From the IMG/VR virus record IMGVR_UViG_3300023222_000163, positions 1 to 25,228 of that record: 25,228 bases of DNA, one strand, 5' to 3'. The position numbers were made by a program, and so were the translations under genes. This DNA is from a virus. Below are positions 7,251 to 15,017 of the stretch, in pieces. Numbering within the stretch: position 1 is the stretch's first letter; each line of letters opens with the position of its first letter. The notes under the pieces are model-generated. The model saw only the letters and a program-made list of their open reading frames with translations. It had not been told where the DNA came from and searched no databases.

Positions 7251-9329
7251 CTACAATTGTTCCGCTTGTGCCTCTCGTATTACGGCGCCTTGTTCAATAA
7301 ACGTTGCTACTCCGCTAGGTCCGCTGATGCTCTCAAGAGCCTTACCCATCTTCTCCCAACTGTCAGCATGTTTATTCAATACCTCGGCAGCTGCCATTAT
7401 CTGCTCCATCGCTTCTTTCATTGACTCCTGGCTTTTCTCGAACTCGAACTTCTGCTCGCTCAATTCGTGCTTCATACCATCGAGCGTGACCTTATCATCC
7501 TCATTGTCCGCTTGACGCCTAAGCGCCTCTTCTACCGGATCAGGCGGCGGCTCTGGCTGTGCTGCAAGGAACTCCTTTTCCTCATCCGACATCTGATCTT
7601 CCGGTATTTGACCGGATAGTAACATTTTTTGACGCACGCGCTCGGCTAATACATCAAACCCCGGTGCATTCACGTTCTTGTACAATACGTCCCGGCCTTC
7701 CTCAATAATAGTCGGATCAATAGCGGCGACCTCTACTATACCGGTGACTGTTTCGCTCTGACGGCTTTTGAACGATTTCGATACACTGCAGGTAACGTCA
7801 TACACGCCTTTGGACAAATCAATGACCTCTACCGGATCACCCGTCTGCTCATCAATAATTCGCTCATTCAGCATCACCATTTCAAACGACTTGTCTTCAT
7901 TGATAATGCGTACTTGTCGTGCAGTATCGTAGACCTTCGGAATAGCCCGCATCAGGATCTTGCCGGTATGACAAATGGCGACCTGTTTGGATTTGGTGTA
8001 CTTGAAGTTGCGGGTATCACCCCGTTCCTGCTTGAGTTCTACAGCCAGTCCTGACTGTAAGCCAAGCGGCTGCCCGGGCAACTGATCAATACCGGCTGTC
8101 GACTGTAAATTCTGCAGCATCGACTGCGAGGTAGACTCAAGGCCGGGGTTGATCTCTGCACCACCTATTTTGAACGGTGGCACACCAGCTTCTAGATCTG
8201 GCTCATATGGCAATACCGGATCAGCACTCACATTGAGACTTTCCCATGCCTCTTTTTCACCACCAATATGTGTTTTCGTGGCAAGAATCTTGGCCAAAGG
8301 TGCGAATGCGCCATCCTCGACCTTGCGTGATTCGGTGTAGTTATAAATGCGCTGCGCATCCATCTTCTTGGTAACAATACCCCAATAATTCGGCACTTTC
8401 TGTCGCACACCCCAATTAGCATATTCCGGCACAATCGGTATCAGATCGAATACAGTGTTCTGAACTGGCGTCAACCAATCGCTGCCATCAAAGATGCGCG
8501 TCTTCACCTCAGTCATCAGGCGCTTGCGATCACGCTTAACTTCAGCGCCTTCTTTGGCAAGTTCGTCTTGAATCTTTTGGAACTTGACATCGTCCACGTA
8601 CACGGCACCATTGGTAAGCTCAACTATGCGCCGTTCGACCTCAACCTTGTACAGAATCTCCCCGACTACCACAGTTTCGGGCATACGATCGGTCTGCGTA
8701 GTGTGGTCGCCGATACTGACTGACATGCCCTTACCATCAGGGAAATCCTTATCGTAGTCGGCTTTAATCAAGGTCGTCAGCACAAAAGCGTAGTTGGCAT
8801 CCTCCCTGGTCTGCAATACAGAGCCCGGATCAAACCACACGCGATCAACAAAGTCTGAAACCGTATCGATATACAGATCCTGATCAAAAGTATTGTTATC
8901 GCCCCAGCGTTGATTGACACGCCAGCCATCCATACCGGCACGTACCATAAACCGTGTCGAGGCATCGTAAATATCGGTTGCGTTCGACAAATTCTGGATG
9001 TTGCGAATCAGGCCGTCATAGGTCTTGGCCAAGTCCTTGGTCGCCTCCCCTCCCGCAGGCGATATCTGCAGGTCAAAGTCCTTCTGCTCAATAGCACCGG
9101 CAATGTCATCAACCAGATCATTGCACTTATCCAGGGTATAACGCGGTCTACCGGAGAATGCCTTCGCTGCATGAGCATCCCACTGCCCGTCCTTGTCATC
9201 GAGGAATGCGTGTACCTCGCGAACAATCTCACGAACATCCGTCTCGACGTCCTGTGCTTTACGCAATAGTCTGAGAACAGCACCGTGATTACCGAAGCCC
9301 TTCTCGGTGATATCGTCCTTGTCAGCCAT
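7251..9329 (-). CDS. Portal protein, P22 gp1-like
   Basis: A 692-residue protein (P22 portal has 725). The body matches the P22-type portal family: a wing/stem region with SGRPRYTLDKCNDLVDDIAG, an RWGDN-type block near residue 140, a GLQSGLAVELKQERGDTRNF tunnel-region segment, and a long charged C-terminal helix (about residues 590-665) equivalent to the barrel. Twelve copies form the DNA entry vertex. The ATG is placed so that it overlaps the large terminase stop by 8 bp; a TTG four codons earlier (9341) is an alternative start, and neither has a clear Shine-Dalgarno. Confidence 0.9.
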   Translation of the reverse strand: MADKDDITEKGFGNHGAVLRLLRKAQDVETDVREIVREVHAFLDDKDGQWDAHAAKAFSGRPRYTLDKCNDLVDDIAGAIEQKDFDLQISPAGGEATKDLAKTYDGLIRNIQNLSNATDIYDASTRFMVRAGMDGWRVNQRWGDNNTFDQDLYIDTVSDFVDRVWFDPGSVLQTREDANYAFVLTTLIKADYDKDFPDGKGMSVSIGDHTTQTDRMPETVVVGEILYKVEVERRIVELTNGAVYVDDVKFQKIQDELAKEGAEVKRDRKRLMTEVKTRIFDGSDWLTPVQNTVFDLIPIVPEYANWGVRQKVPNYWGIVTKKMDAQRIYNYTESRKVEDGAFAPLAKILATKTHIGGEKEAWESLNVSADPVLPYEPDLEAGVPPFKIGGAEINPGLESTSQSMLQNLQSTAGIDQLPGQPLGLQSGLAVELKQERGDTRNFKYTKSKQVAICHTGKILMRAIPKVYDTARQVRIINEDKSFEMVMLNERIIDEQTGDPVEVIDLSKGVYDVTCSVSKSFKSRQSETVTGIVEVAAIDPTIIEEGRDVLYKNVNAPGFDVLAERVRQKMLLSGQIPEDQMSDEEKEFLAAQPEPPPDPVEEALRRQADNEDDKVTLDGMKHELSEQKFEFEKSQESMKEAMEQIMAAAEVLNKHADSWEKMGKALESISGPSGVATFIEQGAVIREAQAEQL

Positions 9330-10815
9330 AAACGGATGCAAACTTGAGTTTCATATCTGCCTGGTTCGGCGATGGAGTAGCAAGGCTCATCATCATGGAA
9401 TCCGCCATGTTTGGGGACGCAATCGGCGGCTTCTGCCGTGCCATTTCTTCCTTGCTCATGATCTGGATAAGGCCCATACCGTTCGGTCTCCTCGGTATTC
9501 TACACACTTCGGCCCGCAATGCAGCCATGTTGGAGATCTCGGACGACAGGCTGATCATATCGTCAGGATCAATATACTTGTCTTTCACAACCGCCAGGTA
9601 GGTGTTGTGAAAGCGGTCACGCAGCATCCAATAGTACTGCGCACGCCTGTTCTTGAACGTCTCTTCATTGCTCTTCGACTTGGTATTCGAGTGTGAATCG
9701 ACCTTCTGATAAGTCTGTTTCGGGTTGTCGACACCCTTCGAACCTCTGAACTCAACATGCTGCATCTTCTTGCCAGCAATGGATTTCAGTGTCTGTCGGC
9801 GTAAACTGGCACCCAACCCATCACAATCCCAGATATAACAATCGGCCTGCACGTCAATCGCGTAGTCCAGTGCCCAATCACAGCCCTCATTGACATCCAG
9901 ACCAGTCTTTTCCTGTACGTCCAGTAACACTGAACCATGCCGATAGCACAGCCCCTTATCGTCTGGTCCCTTGTCAGACGGGTCGTGACTGACGACCTTC
10001 ACACCCTTTGGCTCAAAACCGAGCTTGATGTGTGCATCAATCGCTGCATCGAACCATTCGGTAGAAACAATGGCGTTGTCTACAGTATCCAAATAATGTC
10101 CAAGCCACTTGTGATCATATTGAGGTCTAGTAAGACACTCATAATCATCTAAACGCTCAGCTTCAAGACCTGACTGCAAAAACCAGTCCCTCGGCATGTC
10201 GGTGTAGTTCATTTCGACAACCATCAGCAGATCATCTTCATAATAACCGCATTTCTGGAGCGCTGATTCAGCACGAGCAAGCCACTTCTTAGCCACAGCA
10301 CCGGAACTGGAACCACGATTCATGGTGATGATGATCTCTGGCATTTTGACATCTTCACCCGCCATAGCCCGTTGAGTGTCAGTAGCGTTAAGACGCACAC
10401 AAGCTGTAAGCACACGCAGGGTGTTTTCGGATAGATCCTCACCCTCTTCTATCCACAGGCCATCAACACCAGTCAGGGTTGATTTTAGTGAGGTGATATT
10501 TCTTGCCAAGCCCTTATAGAACGCCCGGCCTCCCGATACATGGGTAATACTGGTCTTAGTGTCTTCAAAGCCAGGGATCTCAAGTCTGGATATCTCATCA
10601 AGAATTGTCCTATGCACAGACTCCTCAATAGAGTTCATATGCTCACGAGCGCAACACCATAAGGCACCACAGGATATTTTCCCTGTAACGTAATCGGCTA
10701 CTCCTGTGGATTTGGTGGAAGCTCGCCCACCAACAACAATCTTTATCCGCTTCGGCTTTGTATATACCGGATGCAGCTTGGAAACATACTCTATGTCGAT
10801 TTGTCGGGCGGACAT
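9322..10815 (-). CDS. Terminase large subunit (ATPase and nuclease)
   Basis: A 497-residue protein (P22 gp2 has 499). The N-terminal ATPase has a Walker A variant GGRASTKST at residues 29-37, Walker B GLWIEEGE at 119-126, and a coupling-type ITMNR motif near 163. The C-terminal RNase H-like nuclease shows acidic residues in SHDPSDKG (D278), WDCDGLGASL (D330/D332) and NMADSMMM (D472), plus the usual RRAQYYWMLRDRF stretch. It translocates DNA into the procapsid through the portal and cuts the concatemer. It overlaps the small terminase by 25 bp and the portal by 8 bp. Confidence 0.95.
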   Translation of the reverse strand: MSARQIDIEYVSKLHPVYTKPKRIKIVVGGRASTKSTGVADYVTGKISCGALWCCAREHMNSIEESVHRTILDEISRLEIPGFEDTKTSITHVSGGRAFYKGLARNITSLKSTLTGVDGLWIEEGEDLSENTLRVLTACVRLNATDTQRAMAGEDVKMPEIIITMNRGSSSGAVAKKWLARAESALQKCGYYEDDLLMVVEMNYTDMPRDWFLQSGLEAERLDDYECLTRPQYDHKWLGHYLDTVDNAIVSTEWFDAAIDAHIKLGFEPKGVKVVSHDPSDKGPDDKGLCYRHGSVLLDVQEKTGLDVNEGCDWALDYAIDVQADCYIWDCDGLGASLRRQTLKSIAGKKMQHVEFRGSKGVDNPKQTYQKVDSHSNTKSKSNEETFKNRRAQYYWMLRDRFHNTYLAVVKDKYIDPDDMISLSSEISNMAALRAEVCRIPRRPNGMGLIQIMSKEEMARQKPPIASPNMADSMMMSLATPSPNQADMKLKFASVYG

Positions 10816-11087
10816 ATTGGAATATAGTTGAGTTGTGCTTGCAACGGCTCACCATCAGGACCACCAACCTCAACAGCCTGTATAGGCTTACCGTCTAAGC
10901 GATCAATCATGTCTCGGATAGCCCACGACTCGCCATCACATGCAGCGCTCACGTATTCGTCCATGACCATATCCAGACCTTCACGATAAGTCTTGTCAGA
11001 CTTCCGCGATAATGCACGCTTCAAGGCCTGCCTGCACTCCATACCGCGCTTGGCATTACTATTACCTGGTTGTGCTCCGCTTTCCAC
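10791..11087 (-). CDS. Terminase small subunit (probable)
   Basis: A 98-residue protein with a GTG start preceded by AGGA ten bases upstream. The sequence starts MESGAQPGNSNAKRGMECRQ, a basic helical N-terminus, then a helix containing EYVSAACDGESWAIRDMIDR and the LDGKPIQAVE signature often seen in phage small terminases of this short type. It lies immediately upstream of the large terminase and overlaps it, the standard arrangement for the DNA-recognition subunit. It is shorter than P22 gp3 (162 residues) and is not evidently homologous to it. Confidence 0.7.
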   Translation of the reverse strand: MESGAQPGNSNAKRGMECRQALKRALSRKSDKTYREGLDMVMDEYVSAACDGESWAIRDMIDRLDGKPIQAVEVGGPDGEPLQAQLNYIPICPPDKST

Positions 11088-11121
11088 TTAATTCAAGTCC
11101 TATCTATTTGTTCCGCTTGTA

Positions 11122-11367
11122 CTATTTCCACCTCACGACACGGCGCTTGCGAATAGCTGACTTAGGTATCTGCATATCCCCAGACACATAATCTCCACCA
11201 TCGAGACTTGATGCCAACGTTACTGAATCAACGGTCTCTGCAATTACAAAACCAACAGTCTTGCATCGGCAAGGCTTGTTATTTTTTTTGACATCGTCTT
11301 TAAGCTTCCACACAGTACTGGCCATGCTTGAAGAATCGTCCCACTCAACATAGATAGCTTTGCTCAT
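11122..11367 (-). CDS. Small phage-conserved protein of unknown function
   Basis: An 81-residue protein predicted to be mostly beta. It contains a basic KDDVKKNNKPCRCKTVGFV segment, then ETVDSVTLASSLDGGDYVSG and the C-terminal DMQIPKSAIRKRRVVRW. The pattern of a small barrel ending in IPKxxIxKRR is a layout I associate with many phage early or packaging-adjacent proteins of unknown function. A GGAG lies upstream of the ATG, a little far (about 11 bases). It stands 34 bases before the small terminase gene and probably shares its transcript. Confidence 0.7.
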   Translation of the reverse strand: MSKAIYVEWDDSSSMASTVWKLKDDVKKNNKPCRCKTVGFVIAETVDSVTLASSLDGGDYVSGDMQIPKSAIRKRRVVRWK

Positions 11368-11434
11368 CTTCCACTGTTCTCCGCTAATTAATATTCCGCT
11401 TGGTCAGTATAGATCCATAATAACTGTTTGCTTG

Positions 11435-11812
11435 TTAAGGTATAGGAAATAATGGCATATGAATAACTGTCGCATTTTCCGTCAATAATGGCAAAAGATC
11501 GTGCATACAAATACTTGCGGCTTGGATACTTCCAAAAACTGCAGAAATTTGTATGAAAACACCGCTGTTACTCGGTTTCACTTGAATTGCTGCAAAACTG
11601 GCGATTTTGAATATCTCAATATCTCTGATATGCACGTGGTTATTATTGGTGTCAGAATTAATCACATGCACCTGACTAAGCCAGCCACCAACAATATGTA
11701 TTTCACCCTGTGGACCTCCCGTTATACAAGATGCTGGCAGCGGCGTTTCTCCAGCCCATGCAAATATCGGCAATAGGAGTACAAGCCATATAATCCTTTT
11801 CATTGTGTTCAT
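11435..11812 (-). CDS. Secreted small protein of unknown function
   Basis: A 125-residue protein. A clear Sec signal peptide occupies residues 1-20 (a basic MNTMKR start, then [14 protein letters not shown] and a predicted cut after AWA before GETPL). There is no lipobox. The mature part is beta-rich with two Cys (in PASCITGG and ASICMHD) that could form a disulfide in the periplasm. No family is recognised. It overlaps the stop of the basic 52-residue gene by 4 bp (ATGA); a second ATG three codons in (M4) is an equally good start. An export signal on a small phage protein hints at envelope action such as superinfection exclusion or lysis support, but this is speculation. Confidence 0.7.
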   Translation of the reverse strand: MNTMKRIIWLVLLLPIFAWAGETPLPASCITGGPQGEIHIVGGWLSQVHVINSDTNNNHVHIRDIEIFKIASFAAIQVKPSNSGVFIQISAVFGSIQAASICMHDLLPLLTENATVIHMPLFPIP

Positions 11813-11967
11813 TTCCTTTTTCTGCGCTTCTTCTTTGACCTCTTCTTACCCCCTCTGGCTGTGCTGAGCGCGATCGCAACTGCCTGTTTCTGCGGCTTAC
11901 CCGATGCCTTTAATTCCCTGATATTAGCAGAGACGGTCTTTTTGCTGCTGCCTTTCTTGAGTGGCAT
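11809..11967 (-). CDS. Very basic 52-residue phage protein
   Basis: A 52-residue protein with the pattern [20 protein letters not shown], then a [21 protein letters not shown] motif region and a polybasic tail of Lys and Arg. The [25 protein letters not shown] signature recurs in a widespread group of tiny phage proteins of unknown function. The strong positive charge suggests binding to nucleic acid. It is the first gene after the divergent region, reading away from the plus-strand unit, and overlaps the secreted-protein gene by ATGA. Only a weak AGGT precedes the ATG. I am confident the gene is real because of the conserved motif; the function is unknown. Confidence 0.8.
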   Translation of the reverse strand: MPLKKGSSKKTVSANIRELKASGKPQKQAVAIALSTARGGKKRSKKKRRKRK

Positions 11968-12014
11968 TATAAGTACCTGATTATCCTATGAATTTAATTA
12001 GTAAATATACTTGT

Positions 12015-12031
12015 TAGGTGCTTGACACCTA
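12015..12031. promoter_or_regulatory. Perfect palindrome, candidate operator
   Basis: TAGGTG and CACCTA form a perfect 6-bp inverted repeat around a 5-base centre. The right arm overlaps the -35 box of the plus-strand promoter. Size and position fit an operator for a dimeric helix-turn-helix protein. The second gene of the unit (12241-12414) encodes such a protein, so autoregulation is a natural inference. Confidence 0.5.
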
Positions 12032-12050
12032 GCCTGTATTCAGGCATTAT
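12022..12050 (+). promoter_or_regulatory. Sigma70-type promoter for the plus-strand two-gene unit
   Basis: A consensus TTGACA at 12022-12027 is followed 17 bases later by CATTAT (12045-12050, 4 of 6 to consensus). A start about seven bases on would leave a leader of roughly 20 bases before the ATG at 12077, with GGGAG as ribosome site. It is the best -35 box I found in the window. Confidence 0.6.
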
Positions 12051-12076
12051 ATACCTACTGAAACGGGAGACATGAA

Positions 12077-12244
12077 ATGACCCCCAAGCAAACTGAAGTA
12101 GGCCAAAAAGTAACAACTAGCGGATTCACTGGAACAATCATCAACATTTGCGAATGGTCACGCACTGAGACCGATGTAATGGTTGAAGTTAGACTGGATC
12201 GTGGCGATATCTGCGTAACCTGTCACGACCTAATCTCAGCATGA
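12077..12244 (+). CDS. Small 55-residue protein, first gene of plus-strand unit
   Basis: A 55-residue protein beginning MTPKQTEVGQKVTTSGFTGT, with a probable small beta-barrel character (VGQKVTTSGFTGTIINI, then VMVEVRLDRGDICVTCHDL). The pattern of a G-x-V opening followed by strands resembles little KOW- or SH3-like folds, but I recognise no family. GGGAG stands six bases before the ATG, and an upstream ATG five bases earlier is closed at once by a stop. It overlaps the next gene by 4 bp (ATGA). It lies on the strand opposite to all neighbours within 11 kb, so it is expressed independently of the late genes. Confidence 0.65.
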   Translation: MTPKQTEVGQKVTTSGFTGTIINICEWSRTETDVMVEVRLDRGDICVTCHDLISA

Positions 12245-12414
12245 ACCAAACCAAGTACCTCTCACAATCCGAAAAGTCTCTAGGGGTTGGGCCAGTTGAA
12301 ATGGCCCGACTCCTAGACACTCCCTATAATACCTATAAAGCATGGAAGTCCGGTAGAAATAAGCTGCCAGGTGTGGCTAAAGTAGCTATCACTTTGCTTT
12401 CTTCCGCTTCCTAG
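12241..12414 (+). CDS. Cro-like helix-turn-helix protein
   Basis: A 57-residue protein. Residues 15-53 form a compact helix-turn-helix domain: GPVEMARLLDTPYNTYKAWK, then SGRNKLPGVAKVAITLL. The first helix carries the hydrophobic spacing of XRE/Cro domains, the recognition helix would be PYNTYKAWKSG, and the Pro-Gly-x-x-K-x-A-x-x-L end is typical of single-domain phage regulators. It follows the 55-residue gene with an ATGA overlap. The palindrome at the promoter is a plausible target. Its stop overlaps end to end with the stop of a minus-strand 19-codon ORF. It could control either the small unit itself or the divergent late genes. Confidence 0.72.
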   Translation: MNQTKYLSQSEKSLGVGPVEMARLLDTPYNTYKAWKSGRNKLPGVAKVAITLLSSAS

Positions 12415-12470
12415 GCTTTGGTCACTCTCTTGGCCCGTTTACGACGTTCTGCTGGTGTATGAACTGGCAT
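12411..12470 (-). CDS. 19-residue basic micro-ORF
   Basis: ATG-started ORF encoding MPVHTPAERRKRAKRVTKA. AGGAGA lies six bases before the ATG, one of the better ribosome sites here, and the ORF begins 10 bases after the upstream gene ends. The peptide is helical and strongly basic, with the TPAERRKRAK pattern of short nucleic-acid-binding peptides. Its stop shares the CTAG tetranucleotide with the stop of the plus-strand helix-turn-helix gene. Real translation is likely given the ribosome site; function is unknown. Confidence 0.45.
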   Translation of the reverse strand: MPVHTPAERRKRAKRVTKA

Positions 12471-12480
12471 GACTTATCTC

Positions 12481-12810
12481 CTACGTGACTTCTGCAAAGC
12501 CCAGATTCTTAACGCCATAGAAATATTGTTCATAATGCTGTGTCGATAATCCATCATCCGTATTCACCGTGAATACCTTTTTCTCCGGCGCATTCAGGGT
12601 ATTATTCACAATGGCATTGAAACTACCCGCAATCGCCACCTGCATCGAGGTAGAAGGTACTGCTATCGCAGTCCAATCAATCAACTGATTGCCGGACAGG
12701 CAATCATCCAAACGATAACGGGCACTTGTCGGTGTGTAAGGGTCTCCACTCGTATCAAAAGGCGTAATAGTGATCGTGATTCCAGCCAATTCGTTGTGCG
12801 TCCGACTCAT
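12481..12810 (-). CDS. Small beta-rich protein next to the repetitive tail gene
   Basis: A 109-residue protein. The sequence opens MSRTHNELAGITITITPFDT and continues with PYTPTSARYRLDDCLSGNQL, IDWTAIAVPS and MQVAI. The P-x-D-x-x-G-x-P-x-T-P-T-S-x-x-Y-R-L-D-D order, followed by D-W-T and a strand ending in I, is what I associate with small Ig-like structural proteins of phages. No enzymatic motif is visible. AGGAG five bases before the ATG makes the start clear. It follows the 734-residue gene after two bases, so it is likely expressed with it as part of a tail or head decoration. Confidence 0.65.
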   Translation of the reverse strand: MSRTHNELAGITITITPFDTSGDPYTPTSARYRLDDCLSGNQLIDWTAIAVPSTSMQVAIAGSFNAIVNNTLNAPEKKVFTVNTDDGLSTQHYEQYFYGVKNLGFAEVT

Positions 12811-12812
12811 AC

Positions 12813-15017
12813 TTACTCCTGGGCAATATTGAGAGTGCCATTCTCTTGCACAATATTATCACCATCCTCGGTCAGAATAAATCCAAGCGGCACCGGTGTA
12901 TCCTTTATAGTGATCGTAGCATTGCTTGCAGATACAAAAGTAGTACGGCGTGCTGTCGAGACAAAAGTCATGCTGTGGGTCTGCGAACTAAAACTGACCG
13001 TATGGCTATCAGCCAGTATCTCTATAACAATAACACTCGGGATATTGCCAGTAACTGTCAAAGAGCCTGCAGGAACTGCAATAACCGATGATCCTGAAGA
13101 CAGCACCACCAGTGGTATTGCGCCCGCAAAAGTAGCATTTCCGACCCCAGGAACAGCTATATGAGACACCTCAACAGTCGGACTGAGTCCCGTGAAAACG
13201 CCTGAGCCAGTCGCGGGTACCGCTACATGGGAAATCTCAACACTGGGTATCAACCCTGAAAAGATGCCACTACCGACACCTGGGGCTTCAATAAAATCGA
13301 TTCTGACGGTTGGGACAAACCCAGTGAGCGTCAGAGTGCCTGTATTCGGACCTCGTACTACATCACCACCCGATTGTACGGTCGGTTGCAGCCCTACGAA
13401 GCTCGCGCTACCTGTGGCGGGTTCACGAACGTGTGTTATTTCAACACTTGGAGACAGGCCTGAGAATATTCCGGAACCAACCCCAGGCAATCTCACAATG
13501 GTAATGTTTACTGTGGGAACAAGACCTGTGAACGTGCCCGTGCCAAGCGGGGGTCCGCGGATATGATTATCTTCACGGGCAACCACCGGGATAAAACCCG
13601 CAAAGGTAGCATTGCCCACACCCGGAAGCGCTACGTGAGACTCTTCGACCGTGGGCGCAAAACCTGAAATCGTTAAACTACCGACCGGCACCTCAATCAC
13701 GAACCCGAATTGTAGTGTCGGTGCCAATCCTATGAAAGTGGCATTACCAACCGATACCTGTACACCGGTTGCAATAACCGGTACAACACCGGCAAATGTA
13801 CCCGTACCCAAACCAGGGGCGCGGGTAATACCACCTACCGGTGCATTCTTTAGATCAAGTACCTGAAATGAACGCTCAAGGGCGGTATCGGTTGATGAGC
13901 TGTTGGCAACATTTTCCCACTGCACAGCCAAGTCAACTGCAGATCCTGATTTTCCGGTAAGGCCATGAGCAAGACAAAATGATCCACCGTGGGTTGTAGC
14001 GTCAGTAAACCAAATTTGCTCCGCACCTATCCCTGTACCGGCATCAGCAAAGCGAAACTTGACAGCGTTATCAGTACCATAGGTCAGACAGCCAGCAGCA
14101 AGACAAAATACAACAGAGTCCGTACTATCAATAGCAATTGCCGCATCAGACAGGCCCGACATATCCGCATAAGTATTGGGATCGTTTTCACTGGCAGTCG
14201 AAATAAGATCGGTTTGCAGTGAGAAATTAGCCGTTATTTCTACGACCTGGAAGGTTCGTCTCTTACCATTATCATTACCGCTTTGCGGCGTGGCGTTGTC
14301 AATTTCCCACTGTACGGAAAAAGCCGTACTGGCCGCTGCGTTACCTGACGAAATATGCGCAAAACCAGTATCCCATTGCTCATTTGTTGCATCCGCCGAG
14401 TATTTAAGTTCCGGGCCTTCCTGCGTACCACCAACAGCCATACGAAACAAAGCCGTGTCATCTATCCCATCCTGAAGCGGGATATTCGCTATCATCAATT
14501 GCAGGGAACTGGCTGTCGGGGTGAATGTTGCCACCATTGACCCTATATCGGCATAGGTCGCCGGCGTAGTAACCGTATCCGTTGCGTTTTGATCGACCTC
14601 AATGCTTGCTCCAGATGTGATTTCGATGACTTGAAATTCAACAAAGAAATCAGCATCTACAGCCGGGTCATTTGCAATTATTTCGGCTTGTGCTGCAAAG
14701 GTCTGTGATCCAGATATGCCATCTAGCGCGTGAATGAGACAAAGACTATTGCTCTCATCGGCCGCATCAAGAAATCCCGACAGGATAGGGCTTCCAGTAA
14801 TTTCAGACCCGCCACGCGTAAAGCGAAACTTTGCCGTTTTGTCGTTATTGCCTTCATTGAGCTGAATTTGCAGGATAAGAATAACAACGCTGCCAGTACC
14901 GGCAATAGTGACGGTATCAGACATCTCATTCGCACCAGTACCGATATTTCCCCAAGTCGCCGGTATAGTAAACAGGGTATTCGTGCGAATGTCGGTGAGT
15001 AGATTACTGGTCGCCAT
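12813..15017 (-). CDS. Large repetitive surface/tail protein
   Basis: A 734-residue protein with three parts. Residues 1-389 are three tandem units of about 130 residues, each ending in a F-Q-V-[IVL]-[ED]-[IL] strand (131, 259 and 387 region) and each with a serine- or asparagine-marked LCLIHAL/GFAHISS/FCLAHGL strand. Residues 399-668 hold about twelve repeats of 20-26 residues with the core P-x-x-G-[ST]-[GA]-x-[FL]-x-G-[FL]-x-P-[TS]-V. The C-terminal 66 residues contain three short F-V-S repeats. It is beta-rich, with no signal peptide and few Cys. The context of virion genes and the repeat-built body suggest a tail appendage or head fibre. No receptor or depolymerase domain can be identified. 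The start is supported by GGTGG upstream; it overlaps the sulfotransferase-like gene by 14 bp. Confidence 0.7.
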   Translation of the reverse strand: MATSNLLTDIRTNTLFTIPATWGNIGTGANEMSDTVTIAGTGSVVILILQIQLNEGNNDKTAKFRFTRGGSEITGSPILSGFLDAADESNSLCLIHALDGISGSQTFAAQAEIIANDPAVDADFFVEFQVIEITSGASIEVDQNATDTVTTPATYADIGSMVATFTPTASSLQLMIANIPLQDGIDDTALFRMAVGGTQEGPELKYSADATNEQWDTGFAHISSGNAAASTAFSVQWEIDNATPQSGNDNGKRRTFQVVEITANFSLQTDLISTASENDPNTYADMSGLSDAAIAIDSTDSVVFCLAAGCLTYGTDNAVKFRFADAGTGIGAEQIWFTDATTHGGSFCLAHGLTGKSGSAVDLAVQWENVANSSSTDTALERSFQVLDLKNAPVGGITRAPGLGTGTFAGVVPVIATGVQVSVGNATFIGLAPTLQFGFVIEVPVGSLTISGFAPTVEESHVALPGVGNATFAGFIPVVAREDNHIRGPPLGTGTFTGLVPTVNITIVRLPGVGSGIFSGLSPSVEITHVREPATGSASFVGLQPTVQSGGDVVRGPNTGTLTLTGFVPTVRIDFIEAPGVGSGIFSGLIPSVEISHVAVPATGSGVFTGLSPTVEVSHIAVPGVGNATFAGAIPLVVLSSGSSVIAVPAGSLTVTGNIPSVIVIEILADSHTVSFSSQTHSMTFVSTARRTTFVSASNATITIKDTPVPLGFILTEDGDNIVQENGTLNIAQE
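13014..13823 (-). repeat. Twelve tandem 20-26-codon repeats inside the 734-residue gene
   Basis: Each repeat encodes a variant of PGVGSGIFSGLSPSVEITHV. Copies differ at most positions, so the array is old rather than a recent expansion, but neighbouring copies with GSGIFSGL are closest to one another (repeats 6 and 9). Because of the periodicity, long open frames also appear on the opposite strand; these are artefacts. Confidence 0.8.

Noticed and set aside
9307-9696. 129-codon plus-strand frame opposite the large terminase end
   Set aside because: The terminase has conserved nuclease residues here, and the antisense frame shows no recognisable protein features.
7257-11120. Identical 13-mer TTGTTCCGCTTGT at 7257-7269 and 11108-11120
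   Set aside because: A few exact 13-mers are expected by chance in 25 kb; one copy is coding (end of portal) and no further shared context was seen.
12796-13866. Long open frames on the plus strand (about 122, 124 and 71 codons) opposite the repetitive protein gene
   Set aside because: They are periodic shadows of the repeats on the other strand, rich in Pro, Val and Thr, with no ribosome sites and no independent domain.
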